Position numbers and translations under genes: made by a program
Shown here: piece after piece, positions 47,655 to 58,958 of the stretch
Layout: each line of letters begins with the position of its first letter
Numbering within the stretch: the stretch's first letter is position 1
The notes under the pieces: generated by a model
Databases searched by the model: none
What the model was told of the DNA's origin: nothing
What the model saw: only the letters and a program-made list of their open reading frames with translations
Assembly: GCA_009773615.1 (NCBI GenBank)
Contig: WSYA01000005.1
Location: 1-64,000 of the forward strand
DNA: 64,000 nucleotides
Direction of reading: 5' to 3'
From: Gallionellaceae bacterium
Lineage (GTDB): Bacteria; Pseudomonadota; Gammaproteobacteria; Burkholderiales; Gallionellaceae

Positions 47655-47824
47655 TTCCGACGCAGTGCGTCGGAAATCTGGCGGTTTGGTGAATTCCGAG
47701 ACATTGCCTCGGAATTTTGGAGCGTTGCAGGCTGGGGCTGTAATACTCCACGCAGTGAATGGAGTATCTGCTTTGAAGGTTGGAGTAACGGCGGCGGCAA
47801 TTTATCACGCACTGCGTGATAAAT
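47655..47824. repeat. Row of four hairpins
   Basis: Four perfect stems in 170 bases: 47655-47675 (TTCCGACGCA/TGCGTCGGAA), 47692-47716 (AATTCCGAG/CTCGGAATT), 47744-47766 (TACTCCA/TGGAGTA) and 47800-47824 (ATTTATCACGC/GCGTGATAAAT). Three carry GCAGTG or its complement in or near the loop. Spacers share a TTTGG-like core. This is in the 573-base gap 47462-48034; bases 47462-47654 show nothing I can name, although open frames run through. Confidence 0.8.
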
Positions 47825-47853
47825 CGGAGACGGTATCCCGGAAGTTTGGCTTT

Positions 47854-47980
47854 GCGGTGACGGAACTGTACGACACCTTCGGTCATCGCACTGTGTTGCG
47901 TTTCTCTGAATTGAAAAACACCCCGTCGCTGTTGCCGCAACTGTTCAAGTTCACGCCGTCCAAAGGGCGGATATGCTGGG
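47854..47980 (+). pseudogene. lolA: Remnant of a second lolA 3' end
   Basis: About 127 bases similar to the 3' end of lolA (43652-43778), coding for ELYDTFGHRTVLRFSELKN before diverging; overall nucleotide match is roughly four in five. A one-base deletion near the end (AAAGGGCGG against AAAGGCGCGG) destroys the frame. It lacks the rest of the gene and a start. It lies between the restriction gene with hairpin row and the DUF262 gene, as expected for the broken left-behind end of lolA after an insertion. Confidence 0.75.
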
Positions 47981-48034
47981 CGGATAACTGGGGAGTCGGG
48001 GATAATATGCGCAGAGAGCAAGAAGGAGAAATAT

Positions 48035-49750
48035 ATGTCGGCTACTAATTTTAAAACTGAAAACAATACCTACCGGAAATTGATCGGTAATGGATTGACT
48101 TATCAAATCCCCCGTTTTCAGCGCGATTACAGTTGGACTAGCGAGGAATGGGAAGATTTGTGGTCGGATATTCTGGGCACAATTCAGGAAGGGGGAGAGC
48201 CTGCCCATTATATGGGTTATCTTGTTTTGCAATCGCAGGACGAAAAATGTTTTGATGTCATTGACGGCCAACAGCGGCTGACAACGCTTAGTCTGATTGT
48301 TCTTTCGATACTCAAGAATCTTGAGCGTGTGGTCGAGGAGGGCAAGAATCCAGAGCAAAATAAACAGAGGCTGGAGCAAATCCGCAATACCTATATCGGT
48401 TACCTTGATCCCGTTACTCTGGTGACCCGCAGCAAACTGACACTGAACCGCAATAACGATAGTTATTTTCAAACCTATCTCGTTCCGCTCGGGCATTTGC
48501 CCGTGCGGGGTTTTCGCGCCTCGGAGCATGGTTTGCGCAAGGCTTTCGAGTGGTATGAAAAGCGTGTTCGCGACTATGCAAAAAAACAGGATGGCGATGA
48601 AGGCGTGGTGTTGGCCCGTTTGGTCGAAACGATGAGTGACCGCCTGTTTTTTACAGTCATCAACGTGACCGATGAACTCAACGCTTATAAAGTGTTTGAA
48701 ACACTGAATGCGCGGGGTGTACGGCTGTCTTCGACAGACTTGCTCAAGAATTACCTGTTTTCGGTATTGCACAAGCAAAACGAGCATCCCAACGAAATGA
48801 AGGTGCTGGAAGACCGCTGGGAGTCCATGGTGACGCGTTTGGGTTCGGAGAGCTTCCCGGATTTTCTGCGCAGTCACTGGAATAGCCGCAATACTTTTGT
48901 GCGTCAATCCGATCTGTTTAAAACTATCCGCAATAAAGTGAACGACAGGGCGGCTGTCTTTGAATTGCTGCGGGGTATGGAAGAGGATATGGACACCTAT
49001 TTGGCGTTGACCAATCCTGAAGCTTCGCATTGGGATGCCACGCTGAGAAACTACGCAAAACTGTTGCAGATGTTCAGGGTGCGCCAGCCGTTTCCTCTGG
49101 TTATGGCGGCGAATCGTGCATTGCCCAAGGAGCAATTTATTGCGGTTCTGCGAGCTTGTGTGATGATTGCTTTCCGCTATAACGTGATCGGCAATCTGCC
49201 GACCAACGAGCAGGAGCGGGAATACTATGCAGCCGCCCAGAAAATCAACCGAGAGAGTGCTGTCGGCGCGGCACAGGTGATCGGATCGTTGCGGGAGATT
49301 TACCCGGCCGACGAGGCTTTCAAGGCCACTTTTGCCGACAAAATTATCCGTACGACCGACTCCCGTAATAACCGCATCGTGCGTTACATTCTTTGTGAAA
49401 TCGAGCGGCAACATGGCGGGCATGATTACGATTTCGAGAGCGACACCTTTAATATCGAGCATGTGCTGCCGCAAAACCCGGAGAACGGGTGGGATATGTT
49501 TTCCGATGAGGAGGTGGAGTCCATGGTTTACCGCATCGGCAACATGGCGCTGCTCGAAAAAGGGGCTAACAAAGATATTGCCAACGCGGCCTATATCGTC
49601 AAGCAGCCAGTTTTGCAAGCCAGCGCATTTGAATTAACCAAAAAGCTGGCGAAAGAAAATGCCGACTGGAAGCCCGCACGTATTGAGGCAAGGCAAAAAT
49701 ATCTTGCCAAGGTGGCAGCTTCCATTTGGCGTATTGACCAGCTTTCCTGA
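48035..49750 (+). CDS. DUF262/DUF1524 (GmrSD-like) nuclease
   Basis: A 571-residue protein of the GmrSD type IV restriction family. The DUF262 part has IPRFQRDYSW (25-34) and DVIDGQQRLTTLSL (DGQQR at 77-81), a ParB/sulfiredoxin-like nucleotide site. The C-terminal DUF1524 part has an HNH-type IEHVLPQ (His476) and GNMALLEKGANK. Known GmrSD enzymes degrade modified phage DNA; targets here are unknown. AAGGAG precedes the ATG. It follows the lolA remnant and lies next to rarA, forming a defence pair with the type IIG enzyme. Confidence 0.87.
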   Translation: MSATNFKTENNTYRKLIGNGLTYQIPRFQRDYSWTSEEWEDLWSDILGTIQEGGEPAHYMGYLVLQSQDEKCFDVIDGQQRLTTLSLIVLSILKNLERVVEEGKNPEQNKQRLEQIRNTYIGYLDPVTLVTRSKLTLNRNNDSYFQTYLVPLGHLPVRGFRASEHGLRKAFEWYEKRVRDYAKKQDGDEGVVLARLVETMSDRLFFTVINVTDELNAYKVFETLNARGVRLSSTDLLKNYLFSVLHKQNEHPNEMKVLEDRWESMVTRLGSESFPDFLRSHWNSRNTFVRQSDLFKTIRNKVNDRAAVFELLRGMEEDMDTYLALTNPEASHWDATLRNYAKLLQMFRVRQPFPLVMAANRALPKEQFIAVLRACVMIAFRYNVIGNLPTNEQEREYYAAAQKINRESAVGAAQVIGSLREIYPADEAFKATFADKIIRTTDSRNNRIVRYILCEIERQHGGHDYDFESDTFNIEHVLPQNPENGWDMFSDEEVESMVYRIGNMALLEKGANKDIANAAYIVKQPVLQASAFELTKKLAKENADWKPARIEARQKYLAKVAASIWRIDQLS

Positions 49751-49815
49751 TGGATTTTTTGAATGCGGAAAGCCGGAGTAACTTCTTCACAGATCGGCGA
49801 TTTGCGTAATAGATA

Positions 49816-51129
49816 ATGACTGATTTATTTGCCCCCAACCAACCCGCCGCCCCGCTCGCCGAACGCTTGCGTCCGCAGCATATTGACGAGGTTATCGGCC
49901 AATCCCATCTGTTGGGTGAGGGCAAGCCGCTGCGCCTTGCGTTTCAATCCGGCAAGCTGCATTCGATGATCTTGTGGGGGCCACCGGGAGTGGGCAAGAC
50001 CACGTTGGCGCGGCTGATGGCATCCGCCTTCGATGCCGAGTTCGTGCCGTTATCGGCGGTGTTGTCCGGCGTGAAGGACATCCGCGAGGCCATCGCGCAG
50101 GCCGAGCAGACCTTGCAGCAGAGCGGTCGCCACACCATCCTGTTCGTGGACGAAGTGCACCGTTTCAACAAGTCGCAACAGGACGCTTTCCTGCCGTTCG
50201 TCGAGCAGGGCTTGGTCACCTTCATCGGCGCGACTACCGAGAACCCTTCGTTTGAATTGAACAACGCTTTGCTGTCGCGGGCGCAGGTGTATGTGTTGCA
50301 ATCGTTGTCCGAAAGCGAGATGGCGCAATTGTTCGCGCGCGCGCGCCAAGCGGCATTGCGTGACATTGCATTCGATGCGGCTGCCGTGGAACGCATCATC
50401 GGTTACGCCGATGGCGATGCGCGGCGGCTGCTCAATGTGCTGGAGCAATTGCAGACCGCCGCTGCCGCCGCGAAATTGAACAACATCGACGTCGCCTTTC
50501 TCGACAACACGCTCGCGCAAAAACTGCGCCGCTTCGACAAAGGTGGCGAGGCGTTCTATGACCAAATTTCCGCGCTGCATAAGTCGGTGCGCGGCTCGAA
50601 TCCCGACGCTGCGCTGTACTGGTTCGTGCGCATGTTGGACGGCGGTGCCGACCCGCGCTATCTGGCGCGACGCATCGTGCGCATGGCGTGGGAAGACATC
50701 GGCCTCGCCGACCCGCGCGCCATGCAGTTGTGCAACGATGCCGCCGCCACCTATGAGCGCCTCGGCTCGCCCGAAGGCGAATTGGCGCTGGCGCAGGCGG
50801 TTTTGTATCTCGCCATCGCTGCCAAGTCCAATGCCGGATACGTCGCGTATAATGCCGCCCGCGCCTTCGTCAGTCAGGACGGTTCGCGCGAGGTGCCGTT
50901 GCACTTGCGCAACGCGCCGACCAAGTTGATGAAACAGTTGGATTACGGCAAGGACTACCGTTATGCGCATAACGAGGCGGACGGTTATGCGGCGGGCGAG
51001 AATTATTTTCCCGACGGTATGACGCAAGTGAGTTTTTACGCGCCGACCGGGCGCGGGCTGGAAGCAAAGATATCGGAAAAGCTGGCGCATTTGCGCGAGC
51101 TGGATGCAGCGGCAAAGAAGAATACTTAA
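49816..51129 (+). CDS. rarA: Replication-associated recombination protein A
   Basis: A 437-residue AAA+ ATPase (RarA/MgsA). Walker A is GPPGVGKTTLA (Lys61), Walker B FVDEVHRFNK and sensor block IGATTENPSFELN; the C-terminal tetramerisation part has FYDQISALHKSVRGS. It works at stalled forks and in the clearing of replication blocks. The gene normally follows lolA directly; here the two are separated by the defence insertion. The FkbM-type gene begins 19 bases after its stop. Confidence 0.95.
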   Translation: MTDLFAPNQPAAPLAERLRPQHIDEVIGQSHLLGEGKPLRLAFQSGKLHSMILWGPPGVGKTTLARLMASAFDAEFVPLSAVLSGVKDIREAIAQAEQTLQQSGRHTILFVDEVHRFNKSQQDAFLPFVEQGLVTFIGATTENPSFELNNALLSRAQVYVLQSLSESEMAQLFARARQAALRDIAFDAAAVERIIGYADGDARRLLNVLEQLQTAAAAAKLNNIDVAFLDNTLAQKLRRFDKGGEAFYDQISALHKSVRGSNPDAALYWFVRMLDGGADPRYLARRIVRMAWEDIGLADPRAMQLCNDAAATYERLGSPEGELALAQAVLYLAIAAKSNAGYVAYNAARAFVSQDGSREVPLHLRNAPTKLMKQLDYGKDYRYAHNEADGYAAGENYFPDGMTQVSFYAPTGRGLEAKISEKLAHLRELDAAAKKNT

Positions 51130-51148
51130 TCAAAGAGAGACGGGCTAT

Positions 51149-51853
51149 ATGGATATTATTTTGGATAACTGGTTGTTGCGTAAACTTTTTCTGTTACGCA
51201 AGATTTATATCAGCCGGACTTCTATGCGGCACTATTCGCAATACGGCGAGGATGATTCGACTTACCAGTATCTGGCATCCATCAAACGCGGATTTTTCGT
51301 GGATGTGGGGTGTTTCCATCCGGTGAAATATAGCAACACCTATCGCTGGTATCGCAAAGGTTGGCGCGGGGTGAACATCGATCTCGACCCGATCAAGATC
51401 GAGGCGTTCAAGATGGTGCGTGGAAAAGATGAAAATCTCGTCTATGCCATCAGCAAAGAGGGCCACGGCGAGTTGCAGGATTGCTATTCGTTCGGGCGTT
51501 ATTCCTTGATGTCCACTTTGGATAAAGAATTTGCGGAAGAGCAGAGAAAGTTGGGCAAGCAATATGTGGTGAGGAAAGTGCCGGTGGCTTCGCTGGATTA
51601 TGTGTTGGACAACAGCCGTTTTGCCGGACGCAAGATCGACCTGCTGAACGTGGATGCGGAAGGCTACGATCTGGCGGTTTTGGAGTCGCTGTCCTTTGAA
51701 AAATACAGCCCGTTCCTGATCCTTGTGGAGCTGCATCAGCACACCATCGACAAGGTGATGGAGAGCGAGCTGTATAAATTTCTGGTTGGGAAAGGTTACG
51801 ATCTGGTGAACTGGACGGGGCCGACTTTGGTTTTCAAACGCAAGGCGGCTTGA
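51149..51853 (+). CDS. FkbM family methyltransferase
   Basis: A 234-residue SAM-dependent methyltransferase of the FkbM type. The SAM motif is FFVDVGCFHP followed by VNIDLDPIKI, and the LNVDAEGYDLAVLES block is diagnostic. FkbM enzymes O-methylate sugars or natural products; here no glycan or secondary-metabolite genes adjoin, so the substrate is unknown. ATG 51149 gives MDIILDNWLL; upstream codons overlap rarA and are not family-like. It interrupts the usual rarA-serS pair and ends 6 bases before serS. Confidence 0.85.
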   Translation: MDIILDNWLLRKLFLLRKIYISRTSMRHYSQYGEDDSTYQYLASIKRGFFVDVGCFHPVKYSNTYRWYRKGWRGVNIDLDPIKIEAFKMVRGKDENLVYAISKEGHGELQDCYSFGRYSLMSTLDKEFAEEQRKLGKQYVVRKVPVASLDYVLDNSRFAGRKIDLLNVDAEGYDLAVLESLSFEKYSPFLILVELHQHTIDKVMESELYKFLVGKGYDLVNWTGPTLVFKRKAA

Positions 51854-54530
<2,677 letters not shown>

Positions 54531-54599
54531 GGAAACATTCTGCCCGATTTTTATATCCAGCTGTTAAAATGCGCGCCGCTTCGCGTTGAGCGATGCTTC

Positions 54600-54687
54600 G
54601 GAGAGGTGGCAGAGTGGTTGATTGTACTTGACTCGAAATCAAGCGTACCGCAAGGTATCGGGGGTTCGAATCCCCCCCTCTCCGCCA
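54600..54687 (+). tRNA. tRNA-Ser (anticodon CGA)
   Basis: An 88-base tRNA with a 7-bp acceptor stem GGAGAGG/CCTCTCC, G discriminator and encoded CCA. The anticodon stem CTTGA/TCAAG encloses the loop CTCGAAA, so the anticodon is CGA (reads UCG). The long variable arm (GCGTACCGCAAGGTATC region) is typical of serine tRNAs, and the T arm is GGGGGTTCGAATCCCCC. A TAAAAT at 54565-54570 may be its -10 box. Confidence 0.97.
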
Positions 54688-54768
54688 GATTTATAAATGA
54701 ATTCAGTGATTAAGAGCCTATTCCCCGCTCCATATTTATTCATTCAGAAACGAATTAAGGGTAACAAT

Positions 54769-55182
54769 ATGCCAAGGTCAATCGAATTCATTTTGCGGAG
54801 TTGTTTGGCGCTTTTGTTTTTGACTTCGCTGATGGTTGCTGCCAACGCGAATGCGCAGGGGGGCGGAGGAGAGGGCACCGGGCTTTATAAGAAACTCGAG
54901 CCTTTTACCGTTAATCTGGTCGGCCTCAGGCAGGTGATCCAATTGTCCGTTACGCTCAAATTGGCCAAGGCGGAGGCTGGCGAAAAGGTGAGTCTGTACA
55001 CTCCCGCGATTCGCCATGCGATGATTATTTTGTTGAGCGGAAAGACTGCGGAGCAAATCGAAACATCGGAAGGCAAGCATCTTCTGATCAAGGAAACCAA
55101 GGCTGCGGTCAACAAGGCAATCGAGTTGGATGCCAAGGAAGGTGTGGCCGAGGTGTTGTTCGAGTCCATCATCATTCAGTAA
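54769..55182 (+). CDS. FliL-like flagellar basal-body-associated protein
   Basis: A 137-residue protein of the FliL family. After a signal peptide or uncleaved anchor (about 10-30, ending ANANAQ) and a Gly-rich linker comes the SPFH-like FliL domain with KKLEPFTVNLVG, LKLAKAE and IRHAMIILLSGKTAEQI. FliL normally stabilises flagellar stators, but no flagellar genes adjoin. ATG 54769 is preferred, as AAGGG lies upstream; a frame from 54697 would extend through sequence next to the tRNA. It sits between tRNA-Ser and dnaE. Confidence 0.78.
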   Translation: MPRSIEFILRSCLALLFLTSLMVAANANAQGGGGEGTGLYKKLEPFTVNLVGLRQVIQLSVTLKLAKAEAGEKVSLYTPAIRHAMIILLSGKTAEQIETSEGKHLLIKETKAAVNKAIELDAKEGVAEVLFESIIIQ

Positions 55183-55262
55183 CATTGTTTTCATTTCGGT
55201 AGAGGCTCTCTCTGCTGTTGTCACGGTGGTAAAATTCGGACGAACCAGCCAGCGTGATCAAT

Positions 55263-58200
55263 ATGTCGTCTCCCTCATTCATTCATCTTCGACTTCATAG
55301 CGAATATTCCATCGCCGACGGCATCGTGCGCATCGGCGAAGCGGTGGCTGCGGCCAAACGCGATGCCATGCCTGCTCTGGCCTTGACCGACCTGTCCAAT
55401 GTGTTCGGGCTGGTGAAATTTTATAAAGAAGCTAGAGGGGCGGGCCTCAAGCCTGTGGTGGGCTGCGATGTTTTCGTCACCAATGTGAACGACAGCGACA
55501 AGCCGTTGCGCGTGCTCCTGCTGTGTCAATCGAACGCCGGATATTTGCGTTTGTGCGAACTGCTGACGCGCGCTTATTTGGAAAATCAGGATCGCGGTCG
55601 CCCGGAGATTCGCAAAGAATGGCTCAAGGCGGGGACGGAGGGTTTGCTGGCTTTATCCGCTGCGCATATGGGTGAAGTGGGCATGTCGCTGCTGAATGGC
55701 AATGCCAGCAGCGCACGGCAGATCGCTCTCGAATGGGCCGGTATTTTCCCGGGACGATTCTATCTGGAAGTGCAGCGCACAGGTTTTGCGCGCGAGGAAA
55801 TGCATCTACGCGAAACGGTGAAATTGGCGGCCGAGTTGGCGCTGCCGGTGGTGGCGACGCATCCGGTGCAATTCCTCACCATCGACGATTTCAAAGCGCA
55901 CGAGGCGCGGGTGTGTATCGCTGAAGGCTATGTGCTCAATGACAAGCGCCGCGTGCGCGCCTTCACTGAGCAGCAGTATTTCAAGACGCAAGCCGAGATG
56001 GCGGCGCTGTTTGCCGACCTGCCCGAGGCCTTGCAAAACAGCGTGGAGATCGCCAAGCGCTGCAATCTCACCCTCAAGCTTGGCAAGCCGCATCTGCCGG
56101 ATTTCCCCACGCCGAACGGCGAGAGTCTGGACGATTTTCTGCGCATCGAATCCGAGCGCGGTTTGCAGGAGCGCATGCTGCACCTGTATCCCGACGAGGC
56201 GCTACGCGCCGCGAAGATGCCGGAATATAGCGAGCGTCTGGCGTTCGAGATCAATACCATCACCAAGATGGGTTTCCCAGGCTACTTCCTGATCGTGGCG
56301 GATTTTATACGCTGGGCGAAACAATACCGCGATGCAAAATTCCCCAATGGCGTGCCGGTCGGGCCGGGGCGCGGCTCGGGCGCGGGTTCTCTGGTCGCCT
56401 ATTGTCTGCTCATCACCGACCTCGATCCGCTGCGCTACGAATTGCTGTTCGAGCGTTTTCTTAATCCAGAGCGCGTCTCCATGCCCGACTTCGACGTGGA
56501 CTTTTGTCAGGACGGGCGCGAGCTGGTAATCGAATACGTGCGCAAGAAATATGGCGCGGCAAACGTGGCGCAGATCGCCACCTTCGGCACTATGGCATCG
56601 AAAGCGGTGATACGCGACGTCGGGCGCGTGATGGATTTTCCTTATGGTCTGTGCGACCGCCTTTCCAAGTTGGTGCCGCTTGAGGGCGTGAAGCCGGTGT
56701 CGCTGAAAAAAGCGCGCGAGATGGAGCCGGAATTCAACGCCATCGTCGCCAGCGAAGAAGGCGTGGAAGAGCTGCTCGAATTGGGCGGGCGTCTGGAAGA
56801 TTTGACGCGCAACGTGGGTATGCATGCCGGTGGCGTGTTGATTGCGCCGGGTAAGTTGACCGACTTCTGCCCGCTGTATTGCGCCGAAGGCGGCAGCGCT
56901 GGAGAAGAAAAAAAATCGGTCAGCCAATTCGACAAGGACGATGTGGAAGCGGTCGGTCTGGTGAAGTTCGACTTCTTGGGATTGCGCACGTTGACCATCA
57001 TCGACTGGGCGGTGCGTTATGTGCGGGCGATGCAGCCGAGCGACGTTACCCCGTTCGCAATCGAAACCCTTCCGCTCGACGACAAGGCGACTTATACGCT
57101 GCTGAAACGCGCGAACACCAGCGCGGTGTTCCAGCTCGAATCTCAGGGCATGAAAAAGCTCATCGAAAAACTGCAACCGGACACGTTTGAAGACATCGTC
57201 GCGCTGGTGGCGCTGTATCGTCCGGGGCCGCTGGAATCGGGCATGGTGGAAGACTTCATCGCGCGTAAGCACGGCAAGGCCAAGGCCGAATATTTCCACC
57301 CCGATCTGGAAGTCTCGCTGCGTCCGACCTACGGGGTCATCGTGTACCAGGAGCAGGTGATGCAGATCGCGCAGATCATCGGCGGTTACACGCTGGGTGG
57401 GGCGGATATGCTGCGGCGCGCGATGGGTAAAAAGAATGTCGATGAGATGGCTCAGCAGCGCGGCATCTTCGTGGGTGGCGCGGTCAAGCGCAACATCGAC
57501 GAGAAGCTGGCCACGCGCCTGTTCGACCTGATGGAGATGTTCGCCGGATACGGTTTTAATAAATCGCACTCTGCCGCTTATGCGCTGGTGTCGTATCAAA
57601 CCGCTTACCTCAAAGCACATTATCCTGCCGCGTTCATGGCATCCACGCTGTCGTCCGATATGGACAATACCGACAAGGTGCACAATTTTTACATCGACAC
57701 GCTGGAGCAGGGCGTTGCGATATTGCCGCCGGATATCAACAGTTCCGATTACCGCTTCGCCCCCGTGGATGCAAAGAGCATGGCTTACGGTCTGGGTGCA
57801 GTAAAAGGCACGGGCGAATCGGCGATTAATAACCTTGTCGCCGCGCGCCAAGCCGGGCCGTTCCTGAATTTGTTCGATTTTTGTCATCGCGTGGATAACC
57901 GCGTCGTCAACCGCCGCGCGGTCGAAGCCTTGATACGCGCCGGCGCTTTCGATTCGATCAGCGACCACCGCGCGCAACTTCTGGCGACGCTCGATGTGGC
58001 ACTCGGTAGCGCCGATCAGAAGGCTCGTTCGGCAAATCAAAATAATTTATTCGGCGATGATGTGGGCAGCGATATGCCGGTGGCGATGGCGGATGTCCCG
58101 CGCTGGGGCTTGCGCGAACAGCTGCAAAATGAAAAGACCAGTCTGGGGTTCTATCTCAGCGGCCATCCCTATCAGGAGTTCGCCGAAGAAGTGTCGAAAT

Positions 58201-58775
58201 TCGTGAAGATGCGACTGAACGATATAACCCCTCCGCCCCAGCAGCAGAACGATCCCGGACGGCGCGCGGGTAAAGAGGTGCTGTTGGCGGGCATGGTGGG
58301 GGAAGTGCGTATCCAGCAAACGCGGCGCGGACGTATGGCGATTATCAAGCTCGAAGACGGCAGCGCGCAACTCGAAGTCACCGCGTTCAACGAACTGTAT
58401 GAAGCCAGCCGCACTTGGATACGCGAAGGTGAGTTGCTGGTGGTGAAGGGTAAGGCTAGCTTCGACGAGTATTCCGGCAGCATGCGCGTGACAGCAGAAG
58501 AAGTGTTCGATTTCGCCTCGGCCCGTGCCGTTTTTGCCAAGCGGCTGGACATCGTCTGTTCGATTGATTCCCCGGTGCGTGTCGCAGAGTTGGCGGAGAT
58601 ATTAAAGCCGTGGTGCGGCGGCAAATGTCCGGTGGTAATTAATTATTCCAATCTCATCGCCAGTGCTCCTTTGCGCTTGGGCGAGGCATGGCAAGTGACC
58701 TTGCCGGATATGCTGCTCAATGACCTGCGCCAGTTGCCCGGTTTGGGGGGCGTGCGGGTCGTGTACTCGGAATAA
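55263..58775 (+). CDS. dnaE: DNA polymerase III alpha subunit
   Basis: An 1170-residue DnaE1-type replicative polymerase. The PHP domain starts FIHLRLHSEYSIADG; the palm carries GPGRGSGAGSLVAYCL and the catalytic PDFDVDFCQ aspartates; VGMHAGGVLI and FNKSHSAAYALVSYQ follow, then an OB-fold region near residues 990-1070. It is the main replication polymerase, working with epsilon and beta (elsewhere). ATG 55263 gives MSSPSFIHL; a GTG three codons upstream is possible. Length is normal for proteobacteria. Confidence 0.96.
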   Translation: MSSPSFIHLRLHSEYSIADGIVRIGEAVAAAKRDAMPALALTDLSNVFGLVKFYKEARGAGLKPVVGCDVFVTNVNDSDKPLRVLLLCQSNAGYLRLCELLTRAYLENQDRGRPEIRKEWLKAGTEGLLALSAAHMGEVGMSLLNGNASSARQIALEWAGIFPGRFYLEVQRTGFAREEMHLRETVKLAAELALPVVATHPVQFLTIDDFKAHEARVCIAEGYVLNDKRRVRAFTEQQYFKTQAEMAALFADLPEALQNSVEIAKRCNLTLKLGKPHLPDFPTPNGESLDDFLRIESERGLQERMLHLYPDEALRAAKMPEYSERLAFEINTITKMGFPGYFLIVADFIRWAKQYRDAKFPNGVPVGPGRGSGAGSLVAYCLLITDLDPLRYELLFERFLNPERVSMPDFDVDFCQDGRELVIEYVRKKYGAANVAQIATFGTMASKAVIRDVGRVMDFPYGLCDRLSKLVPLEGVKPVSLKKAREMEPEFNAIVASEEGVEELLELGGRLEDLTRNVGMHAGGVLIAPGKLTDFCPLYCAEGGSAGEEKKSVSQFDKDDVEAVGLVKFDFLGLRTLTIIDWAVRYVRAMQPSDVTPFAIETLPLDDKATYTLLKRANTSAVFQLESQGMKKLIEKLQPDTFEDIVALVALYRPGPLESGMVEDFIARKHGKAKAEYFHPDLEVSLRPTYGVIVYQEQVMQIAQIIGGYTLGGADMLRRAMGKKNVDEMAQQRGIFVGGAVKRNIDEKLATRLFDLMEMFAGYGFNKSHSAAYALVSYQTAYLKAHYPAAFMASTLSSDMDNTDKVHNFYIDTLEQGVAILPPDINSSDYRFAPVDAKSMAYGLGAVKGTGESAINNLVAARQAGPFLNLFDFCHRVDNRVVNRRAVEALIRAGAFDSISDHRAQLLATLDVALGSADQKARSANQNNLFGDDVGSDMPVAMADVPRWGLREQLQNEKTSLGFYLSGHPYQEFAEEVSKFVKMRLNDITPPPQQQNDPGRRAGKEVLLAGMVGEVRIQQTRRGRMAIIKLEDGSAQLEVTAFNELYEASRTWIREGELLVVKGKASFDEYSGSMRVTAEEVFDFASARAVFAKRLDIVCSIDSPVRVAELAEILKPWCGGKCPVVINYSNLIASAPLRLGEAWQVTLPDMLLNDLRQLPGLGGVRVVYSE

Positions 58776-58907
58776 TCTGGGGCATTTCAAGCTTGTGGAT
58801 TTTTTCGGCGTGGAGTAGATTGCTTACCGAAGCATTCATCAACAGTTAATCAGAAAATGTAAAAAGGCAGGACGGGGGAGATTCAAGATTAAATAGTTGG
58901 CGGGGTC

Positions 58908-58941
58908 GTTTTTTATTAACTTGTGTTTTTTATTAACTTGT
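58908..58941. repeat. 17-bp perfect tandem duplication
   Basis: GTTTTTTATTAACTTGT occurs twice head to tail (58908-58924, 58925-58941) just before the GGGAGG ribosome site of the LPP20-like gene. The rest of the 183-base gap after dnaE shows no clear hairpin terminator. Confidence 0.85.
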
Positions 58942-58958
58942 ATTGGGAGGTATTGAAA

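Noticed and set aside
47565-48048. Open frames of 84 and 135 codons through the hairpin row
   Set aside because: They run through palindromes and the lolA remnant, and lack ribosome sites and family similarity.
47951-49618. 555-residue antisense frame over the DUF262 gene
   Set aside because: The + strand protein has clear DUF262 and HNH motifs; the antisense product shows none.
54600-54687. tRNA-Ser as an integration site of a genomic island
   Set aside because: No integrase, and no repeat of the tRNA 3' end was noticed in the window.
56202-58040. 612-residue antisense frame over dnaE
   Set aside because: dnaE is certain on the + strand; the antisense product is a low-similarity His/Arg-rich shadow.
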